Origin: Sphingopyxis sp. L1A2A
Lineage (GTDB): Bacteria; Pseudomonadota; Alphaproteobacteria; Sphingomonadales; Sphingomonadaceae
Direction: 5' to 3'
Length of the DNA stretch: 64,000 bases
Assembly (NCBI RefSeq): GCF_005502465.1
Contig: NZ_SCOT01000011.1
Location: forward strand, 40,439-104,438
In this document: in pieces, positions 1 to 8,547 of the stretch
Layout: each line of letters begins with the position of its first letter
Position numbering within the stretch: the stretch's first letter is position 1
The notes under the pieces: model-generated
What the model was told of the DNA's origin: nothing
What the model saw: only the letters and a program-made list of their open reading frames with translations
The model's database searches: none
Made by a program: the position numbers and the translations under genes

Positions 1-1098
1 TTGCTTTATCGCGGGCCGCTCGAAGCGACGCCGTGGCTGGGTTTCCTCGAAGCGTTGAGCCGGCGGATGCGTTGCGCCAGCGCGGCAATCACCTTGCGGC
101 TCAGCCGGCAGGGCACCCCGCCGCTCATCATCTGGGGGCCGCCTCCCGTGATCGACGAGCGCGAGGCGCGGCGGATTCACGCCGTCCATGCCGAACTCGG
201 CGATCTCGACCCCTTGCGCAACGCACTGACCAAAGCCGGCGACATCTACCGGCTGAGCGAGGTCATTTCGCCCGATAATCTTCGCGGCAATCGCTTCTAT
301 CGCGAGATATTGCAGCCCTACGGCATCGAATATCAGCTCGGCATGTATATTTCCGAGCCCGGCGGCTGGGAGGGCAATGTCGGCCTGACCAACGGCCCCG
401 ATGAAGCGGATTTCACCGACGACGACAAGGCGGTGCTGCTGGCGCTGCGCCCGCATCTGGAACAGTCGCTCGCGCTCTTCTCGCGCATCCGCCGCGACGA
501 GACCGAGCTGCAGGTGATGATCGACACGCTCGACCGGTTGACGCTCTGCACCTTCATCCTCGATGGCGCGGGGCGCATCCTGCGCACCAACAGCGCCGGT
601 CGCGCGTTGATCAAGTCAAGCACCGCGCTGCGCGCCGCCGACGACCGGCTCGTCCTCGCAAGCAAGGCGGGCAACGCGCAGCTCCAGCAACTGGTCGGCC
701 AGGCGGTCGCGGCGCGCCGCGATGGCGGCAGCTTCGCCGAAGGGTTGCGCGTCGAGGCGGACATAGACCGGCACCTGGGCGTGCTCGTGCGCACGATCGA
801 GACGCCGTCGCGCTACAGCAACGAGGCAGGCCCGGCCGCGGTGGTCTATGTCTCGGGGCTCGACAATAACCAGCCGCTTGAAAGGCTGGTGAGCCAGATC
901 TTCGACCTCACACCGTCCGAAGCGCATCTGGCGGCGCTGCTCGCGACCGGGCTCAGCCTCGCCGAAGCGGCGGCCAAGCTGGAGCTCACCGAAAATACCG
1001 TGCGCAGCTATTGCAAGACGATCCTCAGCAAGACCGGGGTCAGCCGCCAGGCCGATCTCGTCCGCCTCATCCTACGCAGCGTCGCGGTTCTCGGCTGA
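1..1098 (+). CDS. LuxR-family transcriptional regulator, 5' end cut by window edge
   Basis: The last ~65 residues are a LuxR/GerE-type helix-turn-helix with the recognition region LTENTVRSYCKTIL. The N-terminal ~290 residues are an uncharacterised sensory half with no phosphoacceptor receiver domain visible. The frame is open to base 1 and the first codon (TTG) has no visible upstream context. By alignment with the paralogue at 16434-17570 about 25-30 residues are missing, so I treat the gene as partial. It reads towards the flavin reductase operon that starts 148 bp downstream, which makes it a plausible local activator. The ligand is unknown. Confidence 0.85.
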   Translation: MLYRGPLEATPWLGFLEALSRRMRCASAAITLRLSRQGTPPLIIWGPPPVIDEREARRIHAVHAELGDLDPLRNALTKAGDIYRLSEVISPDNLRGNRFYREILQPYGIEYQLGMYISEPGGWEGNVGLTNGPDEADFTDDDKAVLLALRPHLEQSLALFSRIRRDETELQVMIDTLDRLTLCTFILDGAGRILRTNSAGRALIKSSTALRAADDRLVLASKAGNAQLQQLVGQAVAARRDGGSFAEGLRVEADIDRHLGVLVRTIETPSRYSNEAGPAAVVYVSGLDNNQPLERLVSQIFDLTPSEAHLAALLATGLSLAEAAAKLELTENTVRSYCKTILSKTGVSRQADLVRLILRSVAVLG

Positions 1099-1157
1099 CC
1101 CGCCCAAAAGGGGATGGCGGCGCCGGTGCCGAAGCCGCAATCCGGGCGTCCTATCTA

Positions 1158-1166
1158 GTCCAATTG
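1158..1166. promoter_or_regulatory. GTCCAATTG element, possible regulatory site
   Basis: The 9-mer GTCCAATTG lies 89 bp upstream of the flavin reductase start. It recurs at 13863-13871, 74 bp upstream of the SDR at 13937. Both targets are plus-strand operon heads in the catabolic region. Two copies of a 9-mer is weak evidence. I list it only because distance and orientation agree. Confidence 0.2.
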
Positions 1167-1246
1167 AGCGATGCGCGGTCAGGCCCGGGCGATAGGGTCG
1201 ATACGTACCAGCCCATCGCACGCGGCCGGATGAGGAGCAAAAGGTC

Positions 1247-2236
1247 ATGGCCGCCAATCCCGATGCCATCGCATTCCGGAGCGCGCTCGGCGCGTTCGCG
1301 ACCGGGGTCACGATCGTCACGACGCGGAACGCCGCGGGCGAGGATTGCGGGCTGACCGCCAACAGCTTCAACTCCGTCTCACTCGATCCGCCGATGGTGC
1401 TGTGGAGCCTCGCGCGCACGTCGCAAAGCATGGCGGCGTTTCAGGGCGCGTCGCATTTCGCGGTGCATATCCTCGCCGCCGATCAGGAGATGCTCTCGAA
1501 CGGCTTCGCCAAGCGCGGCGCGGACAAGTTCGCCGGCGCCAAAATCGAGCGCGGCGAAGCCGATGTGCCGCTGCTCACCGGCTGCACCGCGCGCTTCCAA
1601 TGCCGCACCGCCTATCAATATGAAGGCGGCGATCACATCATCTTCGTCGGCGAAGTCATCGCCTTCGACCATGAGGACCGCGCGCCGCTGCTCTTCCATG
1701 GCGGCCGCTATGCATTGGCCGCACGCAAGGCCGCGATGCTCACCGCCTGCGAGCCCGGGGCGCAGCCCGCGGGCAGTTTTGGCGAAGATTTCCTCGGCTA
1801 TCTCCTCGGCCGCGCGCATTTCCAGCTTTATGGACGGATGCAGGAAAGTTTGCGCGATCATCATCTCGACGCCACCGATCACTTCATCCTGAGTGTGCTC
1901 GGCATCAACGATGGACGCACCGCCGCCGAGATCGACGGCCTGATCGCCTATACCGGCACGCATATCACCCCCGATCGCATCGCATCGCTCGCGGCGCGCG
2001 GCATCGTCCGGAGCGATCCGACCGACCGGCTCTGGCTGACCGAGACCGGCCGACGCGCCCTCATCGAACTCGCCGCCGCCGCCAAGGCGGCCGAGGAAGG
2101 CGCGCTGGGCGCCTTTGACGAAAATGAAGCCGCGCTGCTCAAGCATCTGCTCAAGCATGTCATCCGCAGCACCGATCCCGGACTTCCCGATCCCTGGGCG
2201 GCGCAGGAGACGCCGCAAGCCACACGCCCAGAATGA
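1247..2236 (+). CDS. Flavin reductase with C-terminal MarR-like domain (HsaB/HpaC-type reductase component)
   Basis: Residues 1-~165 are a flavin-reductase-like split barrel: the LGAFATGVTIVTT start, then GLTANSFNSVSLDPP and a GGDHIIFVGEV strand. Such proteins supply reduced FMN/FAD to a partner monooxygenase. Residues ~180-315 add a helical winged-helix segment resembling MarR proteins (LTETGRRALIELAAAAK). At 329 aa it is about twice the size of a plain reductase and near that of the Acinetobacter p-hydroxyphenylacetate hydroxylase C1 reductase, whose MarR-like tail is autoinhibitory and binds the substrate. It is the only flavin reductase in the window, so it is the likely partner of HsaA at 32036. 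That pairing is an inference. It heads an operon with the three genes that follow. Confidence 0.85.
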   Translation: MAANPDAIAFRSALGAFATGVTIVTTRNAAGEDCGLTANSFNSVSLDPPMVLWSLARTSQSMAAFQGASHFAVHILAADQEMLSNGFAKRGADKFAGAKIERGEADVPLLTGCTARFQCRTAYQYEGGDHIIFVGEVIAFDHEDRAPLLFHGGRYALAARKAAMLTACEPGAQPAGSFGEDFLGYLLGRAHFQLYGRMQESLRDHHLDATDHFILSVLGINDGRTAAEIDGLIAYTGTHITPDRIASLAARGIVRSDPTDRLWLTETGRRALIELAAAAKAAEEGALGAFDENEAALLKHLLKHVIRSTDPGLPDPWAAQETPQATRPE

Positions 2237-2249
2237 AGGAACGCCGAGG

Positions 2250-2798
2250 ATGGAGAGAACACAGACAATCGCGCGCCTTGGCCCGATCGCCCAGATCGCC
2301 TGGCTGACCGAGGATCTGGATTGCGCGATCGACCAATGGCGCCTCCTCGCGGGCGTCGGCCCCTGGACTGTCTATCGCAACGTCACGCTCGACGGCGTAT
2401 TTCGCGGCGCGCCCGCAAGGATCAGGATCGATGTCGGGCTTGCGTACCAAGGCGAGACCCAGATCGAGCTGATCGCCCCGCACGGCACCGGCCCCTCGCC
2501 CTATCATGACGCAGATGGCCGCGTGCGCGTCGGCATGCACCATGTCGCCTGGCTGGTGGACGACGTCGCGGTGGCCGCTGAGGATGCCGCCGCCGCGGGC
2601 CTCGTTCCCGTCTTCAGTGCCGAGAGCGGCGGCGGCGCAACGCGCGTCGCCTACCTCGAGGCGCCCGACGAACCCGCGATCCTGCTCGAACTGATCGAGG
2701 CGACGCCGATGATCCGCGAAGGCTTTGCGGCCGGAACGGCCGCCGCCCGCGACTGGGACGGCAGCAATCCCGTTACCGTTTTCGACTTCGCAGCCTGA
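2250..2798 (+). CDS. VOC/glyoxalase superfamily protein
   Basis: This 182-aa protein has the paired beta-alpha-beta-beta-beta layout of the vicinal oxygen chelate fold. The first half starts IAQIAWLTEDLDCAIDQW and the second contains GMHHVAWLVDD; the LLELIE strand ends the fold. Methylmalonyl-CoA epimerase and glyoxalase I relatives look like this. The reaction cannot be assigned. The start at 2250 follows a GCCGAGG Shine-Dalgarno and lies 13 bp after the flavin reductase stop. The operon context suggests isomerisation or ring-product processing of a catabolite. Confidence 0.75.
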   Translation: MERTQTIARLGPIAQIAWLTEDLDCAIDQWRLLAGVGPWTVYRNVTLDGVFRGAPARIRIDVGLAYQGETQIELIAPHGTGPSPYHDADGRVRVGMHHVAWLVDDVAVAAEDAAAAGLVPVFSAESGGGATRVAYLEAPDEPAILLELIEATPMIREGFAAGTAAARDWDGSNPVTVFDFAA

Positions 2799-2807
2799 GG
2801 GAGCAGC

Positions 2808-3521
2808 ATGGAAAAGATCATTTACGCCCTGTGGAAAGACAGCGCGGAGGACGGCGCGCGCTTTACCGCGCGGCTGCTGGGTGAGATCGCGCCGCGGCTG
2901 GATGGACTGGCGCACGCGGTGCGCATCAATGTCCAGGATGACAGCGTCGCGGCCGGCACCTCACCGCGCATGGCCTCGACCCTTCCGCAGATGGATGCCG
3001 TGGTCCAGCTCTGGCTGCCGAGCGCGAACGACCCCGAGCGTGCCGCCGTCGATGCGATCATCGCGGAGGCCGCGCCGCGCCATGCCGCGTGGCTGGCGAG
3101 TGAATCCACCATTATCGCGAACACGCTGGATCCGCCGACGCCCGGTGCGCGCACCGAGGGCTTTTCGCAGATCGTCTTTCTGGGCCTGCCGCCGCGGCTG
3201 AGCTGGGACGCCTGGCGTGACGCCTGGCAGCGCCAGCATTCGGCGGTCGCGGTCGATACGCAAAGCAACTTTGAATATGTCCAGAATCTGATCGTGCGGC
3301 CGCTGAGCTATGGCGCGCCCGCCTATGTCGCGATGGTGGAGGAATGTTTCCCCGCCGCCGCGCTGACCGATGAGGCGGTGTATTTCGACGCGGTGGGCGA
3401 CACCGCGCGGCTGGCGGAGAACCAGCGGCTGATGATGGAAAGCTGCGCGCGCTTCATCGATTTCGACCGGATCGACTGCATCCCGACCAGCCAGTTCGAT
3501 ATTCGGCCGTTCGCCCGCTAA
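2808..3521 (+). CDS. EthD-domain-like dimeric alpha/beta-barrel protein
   Basis: The 237-aa protein looks like two ferredoxin-like alpha/beta-barrel halves. The second half carries an EthD-like stretch (LSWDAWRDAWQRQHSAVAV). Proteins of this fold appear as small auxiliary proteins or cofactor-free oxygenases and isomerases in catabolic clusters. No catalytic residue can be named. It follows the VOC gene by 9 bp with GAGGGAG as ribosome site. Similar-fold small proteins occur at 9367-9999 and probably 9992-10357. Confidence 0.6.
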   Translation: MEKIIYALWKDSAEDGARFTARLLGEIAPRLDGLAHAVRINVQDDSVAAGTSPRMASTLPQMDAVVQLWLPSANDPERAAVDAIIAEAAPRHAAWLASESTIIANTLDPPTPGARTEGFSQIVFLGLPPRLSWDAWRDAWQRQHSAVAVDTQSNFEYVQNLIVRPLSYGAPAYVAMVEECFPAAALTDEAVYFDAVGDTARLAENQRLMMESCARFIDFDRIDCIPTSQFDIRPFAR

Positions 3522-3547
3522 AGCCCCGCAAACCGAAAGGATATGTC

Positions 3548-4054
3548 GTGCGTAATAAGGATGAATCGCTGACCTATCTCGATCCCGACGCCATCGTCCG
3601 CTCGGAGCGCGTCGAGATCGACGCCCCCGCCGCGGTGGTATGGGAGATATTGGTCGATCTTCCGCGCTATGGCGAATGGAACCCCTTCTGCATCGCCGCG
3701 GAATCGACGCTCGCGATGGGCGCGGCGGTCAACATGACGCTGAAAAGCTATATCGAACCCGATACGGCCTTTCCCAATTGCGAATATGTCTGCGCATTCG
3801 AGCCCGAACGGCTGCTGTCATGGGAGCTTCCGCATGACGAAGCCTGGCCCTATCCGGCGCGTCGCGATCAGGTCATCGAGGCGCGGGGCGACAGTGCCTG
3901 CGCCTATCATTCGACCGATGCCTTTCTGGGGCCCAACGGCATTCATGTGATGCGTTTCGCCGGCCCCTGGGTGAAGCGCGCTTTCGATGACACCGCCCAT
4001 GCGCTCAAGGCACGCGCCGAAGCGATGTATCAGGCCCGCAAAACCGCGGAATAA
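3548..4054 (+). CDS. SRPBCC (START/Bet v1-like) domain protein
   Basis: The 168-aa protein begins with the typical SRPBCC entry (RVEIDAPAAVVWEILVDLPRYGEWNPF, positions ~20-45). It ends in the long C-terminal helix of this hydrophobic-ligand-binding fold. Members act as cyclases, carriers or lipid-binding proteins. Here binding of a sterol-like or hydrophobic intermediate is a guess from context. The GTG start at 3548 is preceded by GAAAGGATAT. The ATG 5 bp earlier runs into a stop at once. It is the last gene of the 1247-4054 operon. Confidence 0.7.
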   Translation: MRNKDESLTYLDPDAIVRSERVEIDAPAAVVWEILVDLPRYGEWNPFCIAAESTLAMGAAVNMTLKSYIEPDTAFPNCEYVCAFEPERLLSWELPHDEAWPYPARRDQVIEARGDSACAYHSTDAFLGPNGIHVMRFAGPWVKRAFDDTAHALKARAEAMYQARKTAE

Positions 4055-4072
4055 TCCCCGACCTGACCTTGG

Positions 4073-4113
4073 CCAAAAGCAAAGCCGGGCGCCGCCCATC
4101 GGCGACCCCCGGC
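4073..4113 (-). terminator. Rho-independent terminator of the first TonB-receptor gene
   Basis: On the minus strand a GC-rich hairpin has outer arms GCCGGG/CCCGGC (4084-4089 and 4108-4113) and inner arms GCCG/CGGC. It is followed by a TTTGCTTTT tract, 27 bp beyond the receptor stop. The same hairpin can also end the convergent plus-strand operon. Confidence 0.6.
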
Positions 4114-4139
4114 CTCACCATTATATTGCTGGCGAGCTT

Positions 4140-6506
4140 CTAGAATTTGAAGCCCAGCTCGACGCCATAGCTGCGCGGATCGCCGTACATGACGCCGGCG
4201 AAACCAAGCGAACCGAAGTCGATCCCCGAGAGCGCATAATCTTCCTTGGTCAGATTCTTGCCCCACAGCGCGATCGATGCCCTGGCACCGCCGACCGCAA
4301 TATCGGCGATCGAGAGCCGCGCGCTCAGCAGCCCGACCCCACCGTCGGAAATCTCCTCGTTGAACGGGTTGACGGGGTGCCAATAGACCTTGCTGCGATA
4401 GCTCCAGTCGGCGCGCGCGATGAGCTTGCCGAAATTGCCGAGCTCGGTTTCATATTGCGCGCCGACATTGGCGGTCGTCGCGGCCGAATATTGGAACTTG
4501 GCGAAGTCCGAAATATCGGTTGCGACACCGGTCATGGGGTCGACGAAGGTGAACCTTTTATATTTGCGGTCGGTATAGCCGAACGACGCATCGACGGTGA
4601 GCCCATCGATGATCTGCGCCTGAAGCTCGGCTTCGATGCCGGTGTAGGTGGCCTTCGCGGCGTTGACCGTCGTGCTGGCCGCGCCGCCGGTGCCGGCGAG
4701 GAACTGCTGCACCTGCAGGTCGTCATAGATCGCGTGGAAAGCGGCGACGTTGAAGCGCACGCGGCGATCGAACAGCTCGCTCTTGAACCCGATTTCATAG
4801 GACACAAGATCCTCGGGGTTGAAGCCATTGTTATCCGCGGCCCGCGCGTTGAAACCGCCCGCCTTGTAACCCGTGCTCACCCGGGCATAGGTCATGATGT
4901 CGTCGCTCCAGTCATAGGAGACGTTGGCAAGCCAGTTCAGGCGATTGAACTTGCGCGTCAGGTCGCGCGGCGCGGTCGGTGCCGGCGCCGACTGGATAAG
5001 ATGTTTCTTGTCCTCGGTATAGCGAATGCCGCCGGTGATGCTTAGCCGGCTGTCGAGCGCCGCCGGTTTCCAGGTAAGCTGGCTGAACGCCGCGACCGAC
5101 CGCGAGATGTGGCGATAGGACAGCAAGGTATCGAGGTTGACGCCAAAGCTGTTCAGGTTGACCCCCGGCGCGATCGGGATCGGCACCGGCGAAGGCAGGA
5201 CCAGCGTGAAGCCCTGCGGATTCACCTCGGTCGCGCGCTCGCGGAAATAATAGGCGCCGAGGACATAGTCGAACTCGTCGCCGATCGAGCCGATCAGGTT
5301 GAATTCTTGGCTGAACTGCTTTTGATGCCGCTCATTGCTGGTGTGGAACAGGTCGACCGGGCCGATGCCCTGCGGGATGAAGGCATTGGGCGGCGCCAGG
5401 ATCGCGGGGCTGACGAGGAAACCGACGAGCCCGCCATTGCCGTCGAGATCCGAGCTTTCGCTCACATTGTCCCATTTGCGATAACCGGTGATCGAGCGCA
5501 GCGTCGCGTCGCCGATCTCGAGGTTGAGGGTCAGCGAATGCCCCTGCACCTTGTCATGGGCATTGCCGTCGCGGTCGAGCCGGATCTGCGAAAGCCTGTC
5601 CGGCGAAAACTGCGGCGCCGCCCCGCCGAACGCGGGCGAGAAGCTCAGATATTGCAGGATGTCGGGGCGGATCGCCCGCAACTGAAAGGCATTGGCGCGG
5701 CCGTTCCGGTCGCTGGAGTCAAAGACATAGTCGGCGGTGAAGCCCGTGCCCTTGTCAAAGCGCACCGCGGCGCGAACGGCGTCGGTGTTGCGCGCGCCCG
5801 GATCGCGCTTGTCGGAGGGTTCGAGCAGATTGTCGACGGTGCCGTTGCGCTGGCTGTGGTAATAGCCGAGCTTCAGCGCCAGACCGGTGTCGCCCAGTTC
5901 GCCGGTGTCGATCAGCGCCTTCACCATATATTCGTTGAAGCTGCCATAGCCGACTTGCAGGCGGCCGCCGAAATCCTTCGACGGCTTGGCCGAGATCAGG
6001 TTGACCGCACCGCCCGTCGTGTTGCGGCCATAGAGCGTGCCCTGCGGTCCGCGCAGGATTTCGACGCGCTCGAGGTCCATCATGTCAAACAGCGCGCCCG
6101 CCGAACGGCCGACGATGACGCCATCGACATAAAGCCCCACCGCGGGATCGGCGGTCAGGATCGGGTCGTTGTCGACGATGCCGCGGATCGAAATCGACGG
6201 GTTGGCCGTCGCCGACGGCGTTTCGGTGATGATAAGGTTGGGGGCCGCGCTGCCCAGCGCGGCGACGCTGGTGATGCCGCGCTGCTCGATCATTTCGGCG
6301 TTGATCGCACTAATCGCGAGCGGCGTGTCCTGCAGGCTTTCCGAACGTTTCTGCGCCGTGACGATGATTTCGGTCAGTCCCTCGGACGCACTATCCTCGG
6401 CCTGCGGCGCCGGTTCGGCCTGCTGCGCTTGCGCGGCATTGGCGATCCAAGGCGCCATCAATGCGATAGCGGCAAGCTGCGTGCGATGATGTGTGCGTAG
6501 CTTCAT
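4140..6506 (-). CDS. TonB-dependent outer-membrane receptor
   Basis: The 788-aa protein has a signal peptide (residues 1-~28, ending AQAQQ) and a TonB-box-like ITEIIVTAQKR-type segment. A plug domain carries the RVEILRGPQGTLYG and NTTGGAVNL motifs, and a long beta-barrel ends in the aromatic residue GFKF. Sphingomonad receptors of this type import hydrophobic or oligomeric substrates using TonB energy. The ATG at 6506 has GGAGGGACGGG upstream. It is expressed separately from the ferredoxin gene, which has its own terminator. A TGCGTA-N18-TACGCA dyad lies 67-100 bp upstream. Import of a steroid is inferred from context only. Confidence 0.93.
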   Translation of the reverse strand: MKLRTHHRTQLAAIALMAPWIANAAQAQQAEPAPQAEDSASEGLTEIIVTAQKRSESLQDTPLAISAINAEMIEQRGITSVAALGSAAPNLIITETPSATANPSISIRGIVDNDPILTADPAVGLYVDGVIVGRSAGALFDMMDLERVEILRGPQGTLYGRNTTGGAVNLISAKPSKDFGGRLQVGYGSFNEYMVKALIDTGELGDTGLALKLGYYHSQRNGTVDNLLEPSDKRDPGARNTDAVRAAVRFDKGTGFTADYVFDSSDRNGRANAFQLRAIRPDILQYLSFSPAFGGAAPQFSPDRLSQIRLDRDGNAHDKVQGHSLTLNLEIGDATLRSITGYRKWDNVSESSDLDGNGGLVGFLVSPAILAPPNAFIPQGIGPVDLFHTSNERHQKQFSQEFNLIGSIGDEFDYVLGAYYFRERATEVNPQGFTLVLPSPVPIPIAPGVNLNSFGVNLDTLLSYRHISRSVAAFSQLTWKPAALDSRLSITGGIRYTEDKKHLIQSAPAPTAPRDLTRKFNRLNWLANVSYDWSDDIMTYARVSTGYKAGGFNARAADNNGFNPEDLVSYEIGFKSELFDRRVRFNVAAFHAIYDDLQVQQFLAGTGGAASTTVNAAKATYTGIEAELQAQIIDGLTVDASFGYTDRKYKRFTFVDPMTGVATDISDFAKFQYSAATTANVGAQYETELGNFGKLIARADWSYRSKVYWHPVNPFNEEISDGGVGLLSARLSIADIAVGGARASIALWGKNLTKEDYALSGIDFGSLGFAGVMYGDPRSYGVELGFKF

Positions 6507-6536
6507 CAGTCCCGTCCCTCCATTTTATCGATTACG

Positions 6537-6588
6537 GCGTATTATGTGCCGTTTTCTGGTCAAATATCACGCCTTGCGTATTATGTGC
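6537..6588. repeat. 13-bp direct repeat upstream of the TonB-receptor gene
   Basis: GCGTATTATGTGC occurs exactly at 6537-6549 and again at 6576-6588, 39 bp apart. The second copy overlaps the left arm of the TGCGTA dyad. It could be an extra binding site for the same regulator or a tandem duplication of part of the operator. Confidence 0.5.
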
Positions 6589-6606
6589 AATATATAACTA
6601 CGCAAG
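6573..6606. promoter_or_regulatory. TGCGTA-N18-TACGCA dyad operator (site 1)
   Basis: This is a perfect inverted repeat, CTTGCGTA (6573-6580), 18 bp spacer, TACGCAAG (6599-6606), in the AT-rich leader of the TonB-receptor gene. The half-site sequence and exact 18-bp spacer match seven other sites in the window, all in intergenic DNA next to catabolic genes. Confidence 0.65.
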
Positions 6607-6647
6607 AAGGCAATCCAACACCCCCTTTTGGTGGTTTGCCCAGGGCC

Positions 6648-6674
6648 AAAAAAAGGGGCGGCAAAAGCCGCCCC
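6648..6674 (-). terminator. Rho-independent terminator of the P450-ferredoxin operon
   Basis: On the minus strand GGGGCGGC, loop TTTT, GCCGCCCC is followed directly by seven T residues. This is a textbook intrinsic terminator 20 bp beyond the ferredoxin stop codon. Confidence 0.9.
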
Positions 6675-6694
6675 AGTTTCCGCCCCTAACCCAT

Positions 6695-7030
6695 TTAAAT
6701 CCCGGGCTGCTCCTTCGGGATATGAATCCTCAGCCCATCCAGTTCTTCGGTGATATGGATCTGGCAACTCAACCGGCTGCCCGGTGTGACGTCGATAAAG
6801 TCGGCCAGCGCATCGAGCATGACGGCCTCATCCTCACCTGGCGGCCCGACTCGCTCGACCCAGGCATCGTCGACATAGACATGGCAGGTGCCGCACTGGC
6901 GGACGCCGCCGCACAGGGCATCGATCCCGTCGATCAGATTGCCGATGGCAAGGTGCATGACCGCCATGCCCTCGAAGTTGGTGCAGGTTTTTTCGCTCCC
7001 GTCGGGCTGGACATAGGTCACGCGGGCCAT
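6695..7030 (-). CDS. [2Fe-2S] ferredoxin, adrenodoxin/putidaredoxin type
   Basis: The 111-aa protein carries the cluster ligands in the order C-x5-C-x2-C (CGGVRQCGTC) and a distal cysteine in RLSCQI. That is the vertebrate-type/putidaredoxin arrangement. It passes single electrons from a ferredoxin reductase to a bacterial P450. Its start codon overlaps the P450 stop by one base, so the two are translationally coupled and this is almost certainly the P450 redox partner. No ferredoxin reductase is present in the window. Confidence 0.92.
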   Translation of the reverse strand: MARVTYVQPDGSEKTCTNFEGMAVMHLAIGNLIDGIDALCGGVRQCGTCHVYVDDAWVERVGPPGEDEAVMLDALADFIDVTPGSRLSCQIHITEELDGLRIHIPKEQPGI

Positions 7031-8448
7031 CAGTTTTTACCCTTCGCGTGCATCGGACAGCCCGCGGCACTGGCAAGCGCATCGAGATCGGCGGCCGAAC
7101 GGGCGGCGATGGTTCGCCGGTTGTACCGCACCCGGCACGGCTGTTCGGGCCAATAGGTGCCCGCTCCGGCGATCGGGCGCGGCGTGTCGATCAATTCCAT
7201 GTCGTAGCGCTGGAGCAGGATAGCGATCAGCGCCTTCATCTCCATCCGCGCGAAATTGACCCCGGCACAGCGGTGCATGCCGCCGCCAAAGCCGATCAGG
7301 CTGTTCGATTCGACCTTGCTGTCCGCGCGTTCGGTGTTGAACCGCTCGGGGTCATAGTCGTCGGGCCGGTCGAAAATTTCGCTCATCCGGTGGCTGACCG
7401 AGGGCGCGAGCAAGATCCAGTCGCCTTCGCGAACCTGATAGCCGTCGCGCTCGAAGTCGGCGGCCGCCTTGCGGATCATCGTGAAGGCCACCGGGTGCAG
7501 CCGCTCGGTCTCGCGGAGCGCGAGATCCATCTTCTGCATCGCGATCGCCTGTTCCCAGCTGAGATCGGCGCCCGAGGCCGAACCCAATATGGCGGCGATC
7601 TCGCCCCGCAGCACATCCTGATATTCGCGGTTCTGGAGGATGTCGATCATCGCCCAGCTGACCTGCCCCGCCGTCGTTTCATGCCCCGCCCAGACGAGCA
7701 GCAGGATCATGTGGATGATCAGCTCGTCGGGGATCGGGCGGCCGTCGGGATAGGTCGACGCGACCATGTCCTGGAAAAAGTCCGCCGGCTCGATCGGGTT
7801 TGCACGCCGCTGCCTGATCCAGTCGCCGAGGATCTGGTGGAGTTTTTTCTTGGCGGCCTGGCTGCGGCGCATTTTCTTCGTCGGGAGCCAGAGCGGCAGG
7901 ACGAATTCCATCCCGCCCGAAAAGTCGCGGAACAGCTCGAAAAATTCATGGCCCAGCTTCTGCTTGAAATCGCGCCCCATGAAACTGTGCGCCGCGATAT
8001 CCATGACCACCGGCCCAAGGGTCGAGATGAGATCGAATTCGCCGCAGTCGCCGAGGCGGTGACAGAGCGCCATCGTCTCTTCGGCCATCACCGGCACATA
8101 TTGCTTCATCGCCGACGCCTTGAAGCGCGGCATGATGACGGCGCGCTGGTTCAGATACTCCTCCATTTCGGCGAAGGAGTAGAAATTGGGCGAAAACATC
8201 TTGTGGAAGAAAGGCATCGATTCGCGGATCGACAGCAGTTTGTCGGTTTCCTGAAAGACGAAGCGATTGTTATCGGGTCCGAGCATCACGACCATGTTCC
8301 GTCCGCCCATGCGGAAGGAATAGATCGGGCCATGTTCCTGATAGCCCCGGCGCAGCAATCCGACCGGATCCTTGAAGAAGTCCGTCAGGTGACCAAGGAA
8401 CGGGACGCCGCCGCGCATCGCGGGCGGCTGCATGGCGATTGCCGACAT
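7030..8448 (-). CDS. Cytochrome P450, CYP51-like
   Basis: The 472-aa soluble P450 has the I-helix oxygen motif WAGHETTAGQ, the K-helix ExxR (RETERLHP) and the heme-thiolate loop FGGGMHRCAG with the axial cysteine. The N-terminal layout (PFLGHLTDFFKDPVGLLRR, then LSIRESMPFFHKMF) and HRCAG loop resemble sterol 14-demethylases of the CYP51 clan rather than CYP125/CYP142 side-chain hydroxylases. A steroid or triterpenoid substrate is plausible but unproven. No membrane anchor is visible. It precedes its ferredoxin and lies 99 bp downstream of the XRE regulator. Confidence 0.88.
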   Translation of the reverse strand: MSAIAMQPPAMRGGVPFLGHLTDFFKDPVGLLRRGYQEHGPIYSFRMGGRNMVVMLGPDNNRFVFQETDKLLSIRESMPFFHKMFSPNFYSFAEMEEYLNQRAVIMPRFKASAMKQYVPVMAEETMALCHRLGDCGEFDLISTLGPVVMDIAAHSFMGRDFKQKLGHEFFELFRDFSGGMEFVLPLWLPTKKMRRSQAAKKKLHQILGDWIRQRRANPIEPADFFQDMVASTYPDGRPIPDELIIHMILLLVWAGHETTAGQVSWAMIDILQNREYQDVLRGEIAAILGSASGADLSWEQAIAMQKMDLALRETERLHPVAFTMIRKAAADFERDGYQVREGDWILLAPSVSHRMSEIFDRPDDYDPERFNTERADSKVESNSLIGFGGGMHRCAGVNFARMEMKALIAILLQRYDMELIDTPRPIAGAGTYWPEQPCRVRYNRRTIAARSAADLDALASAAGCPMHAKGKN

Positions 8449-8547
8449 CGAATTTCTCCCTCTCGCGCCGACATCGGGGCCGGCTTGCGATCGGGTATCG
8501 CGCCAACGCGCGGCATCGCCGAGAGGGTCGCATGATTGTAGCGAATT

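Noticed and set aside
8486..8515. TGCGAT followed at 18 bp by GCGGCA upstream of the P450 gene
   Set aside because: The right arm matches only at its last three bases, too weak to call a site.
3987..8535. Several long plus-strand open frames over the first TonB receptor and the P450
   Set aside because: Each mirrors a confidently identified minus-strand gene and lacks a ribosome site or domain.
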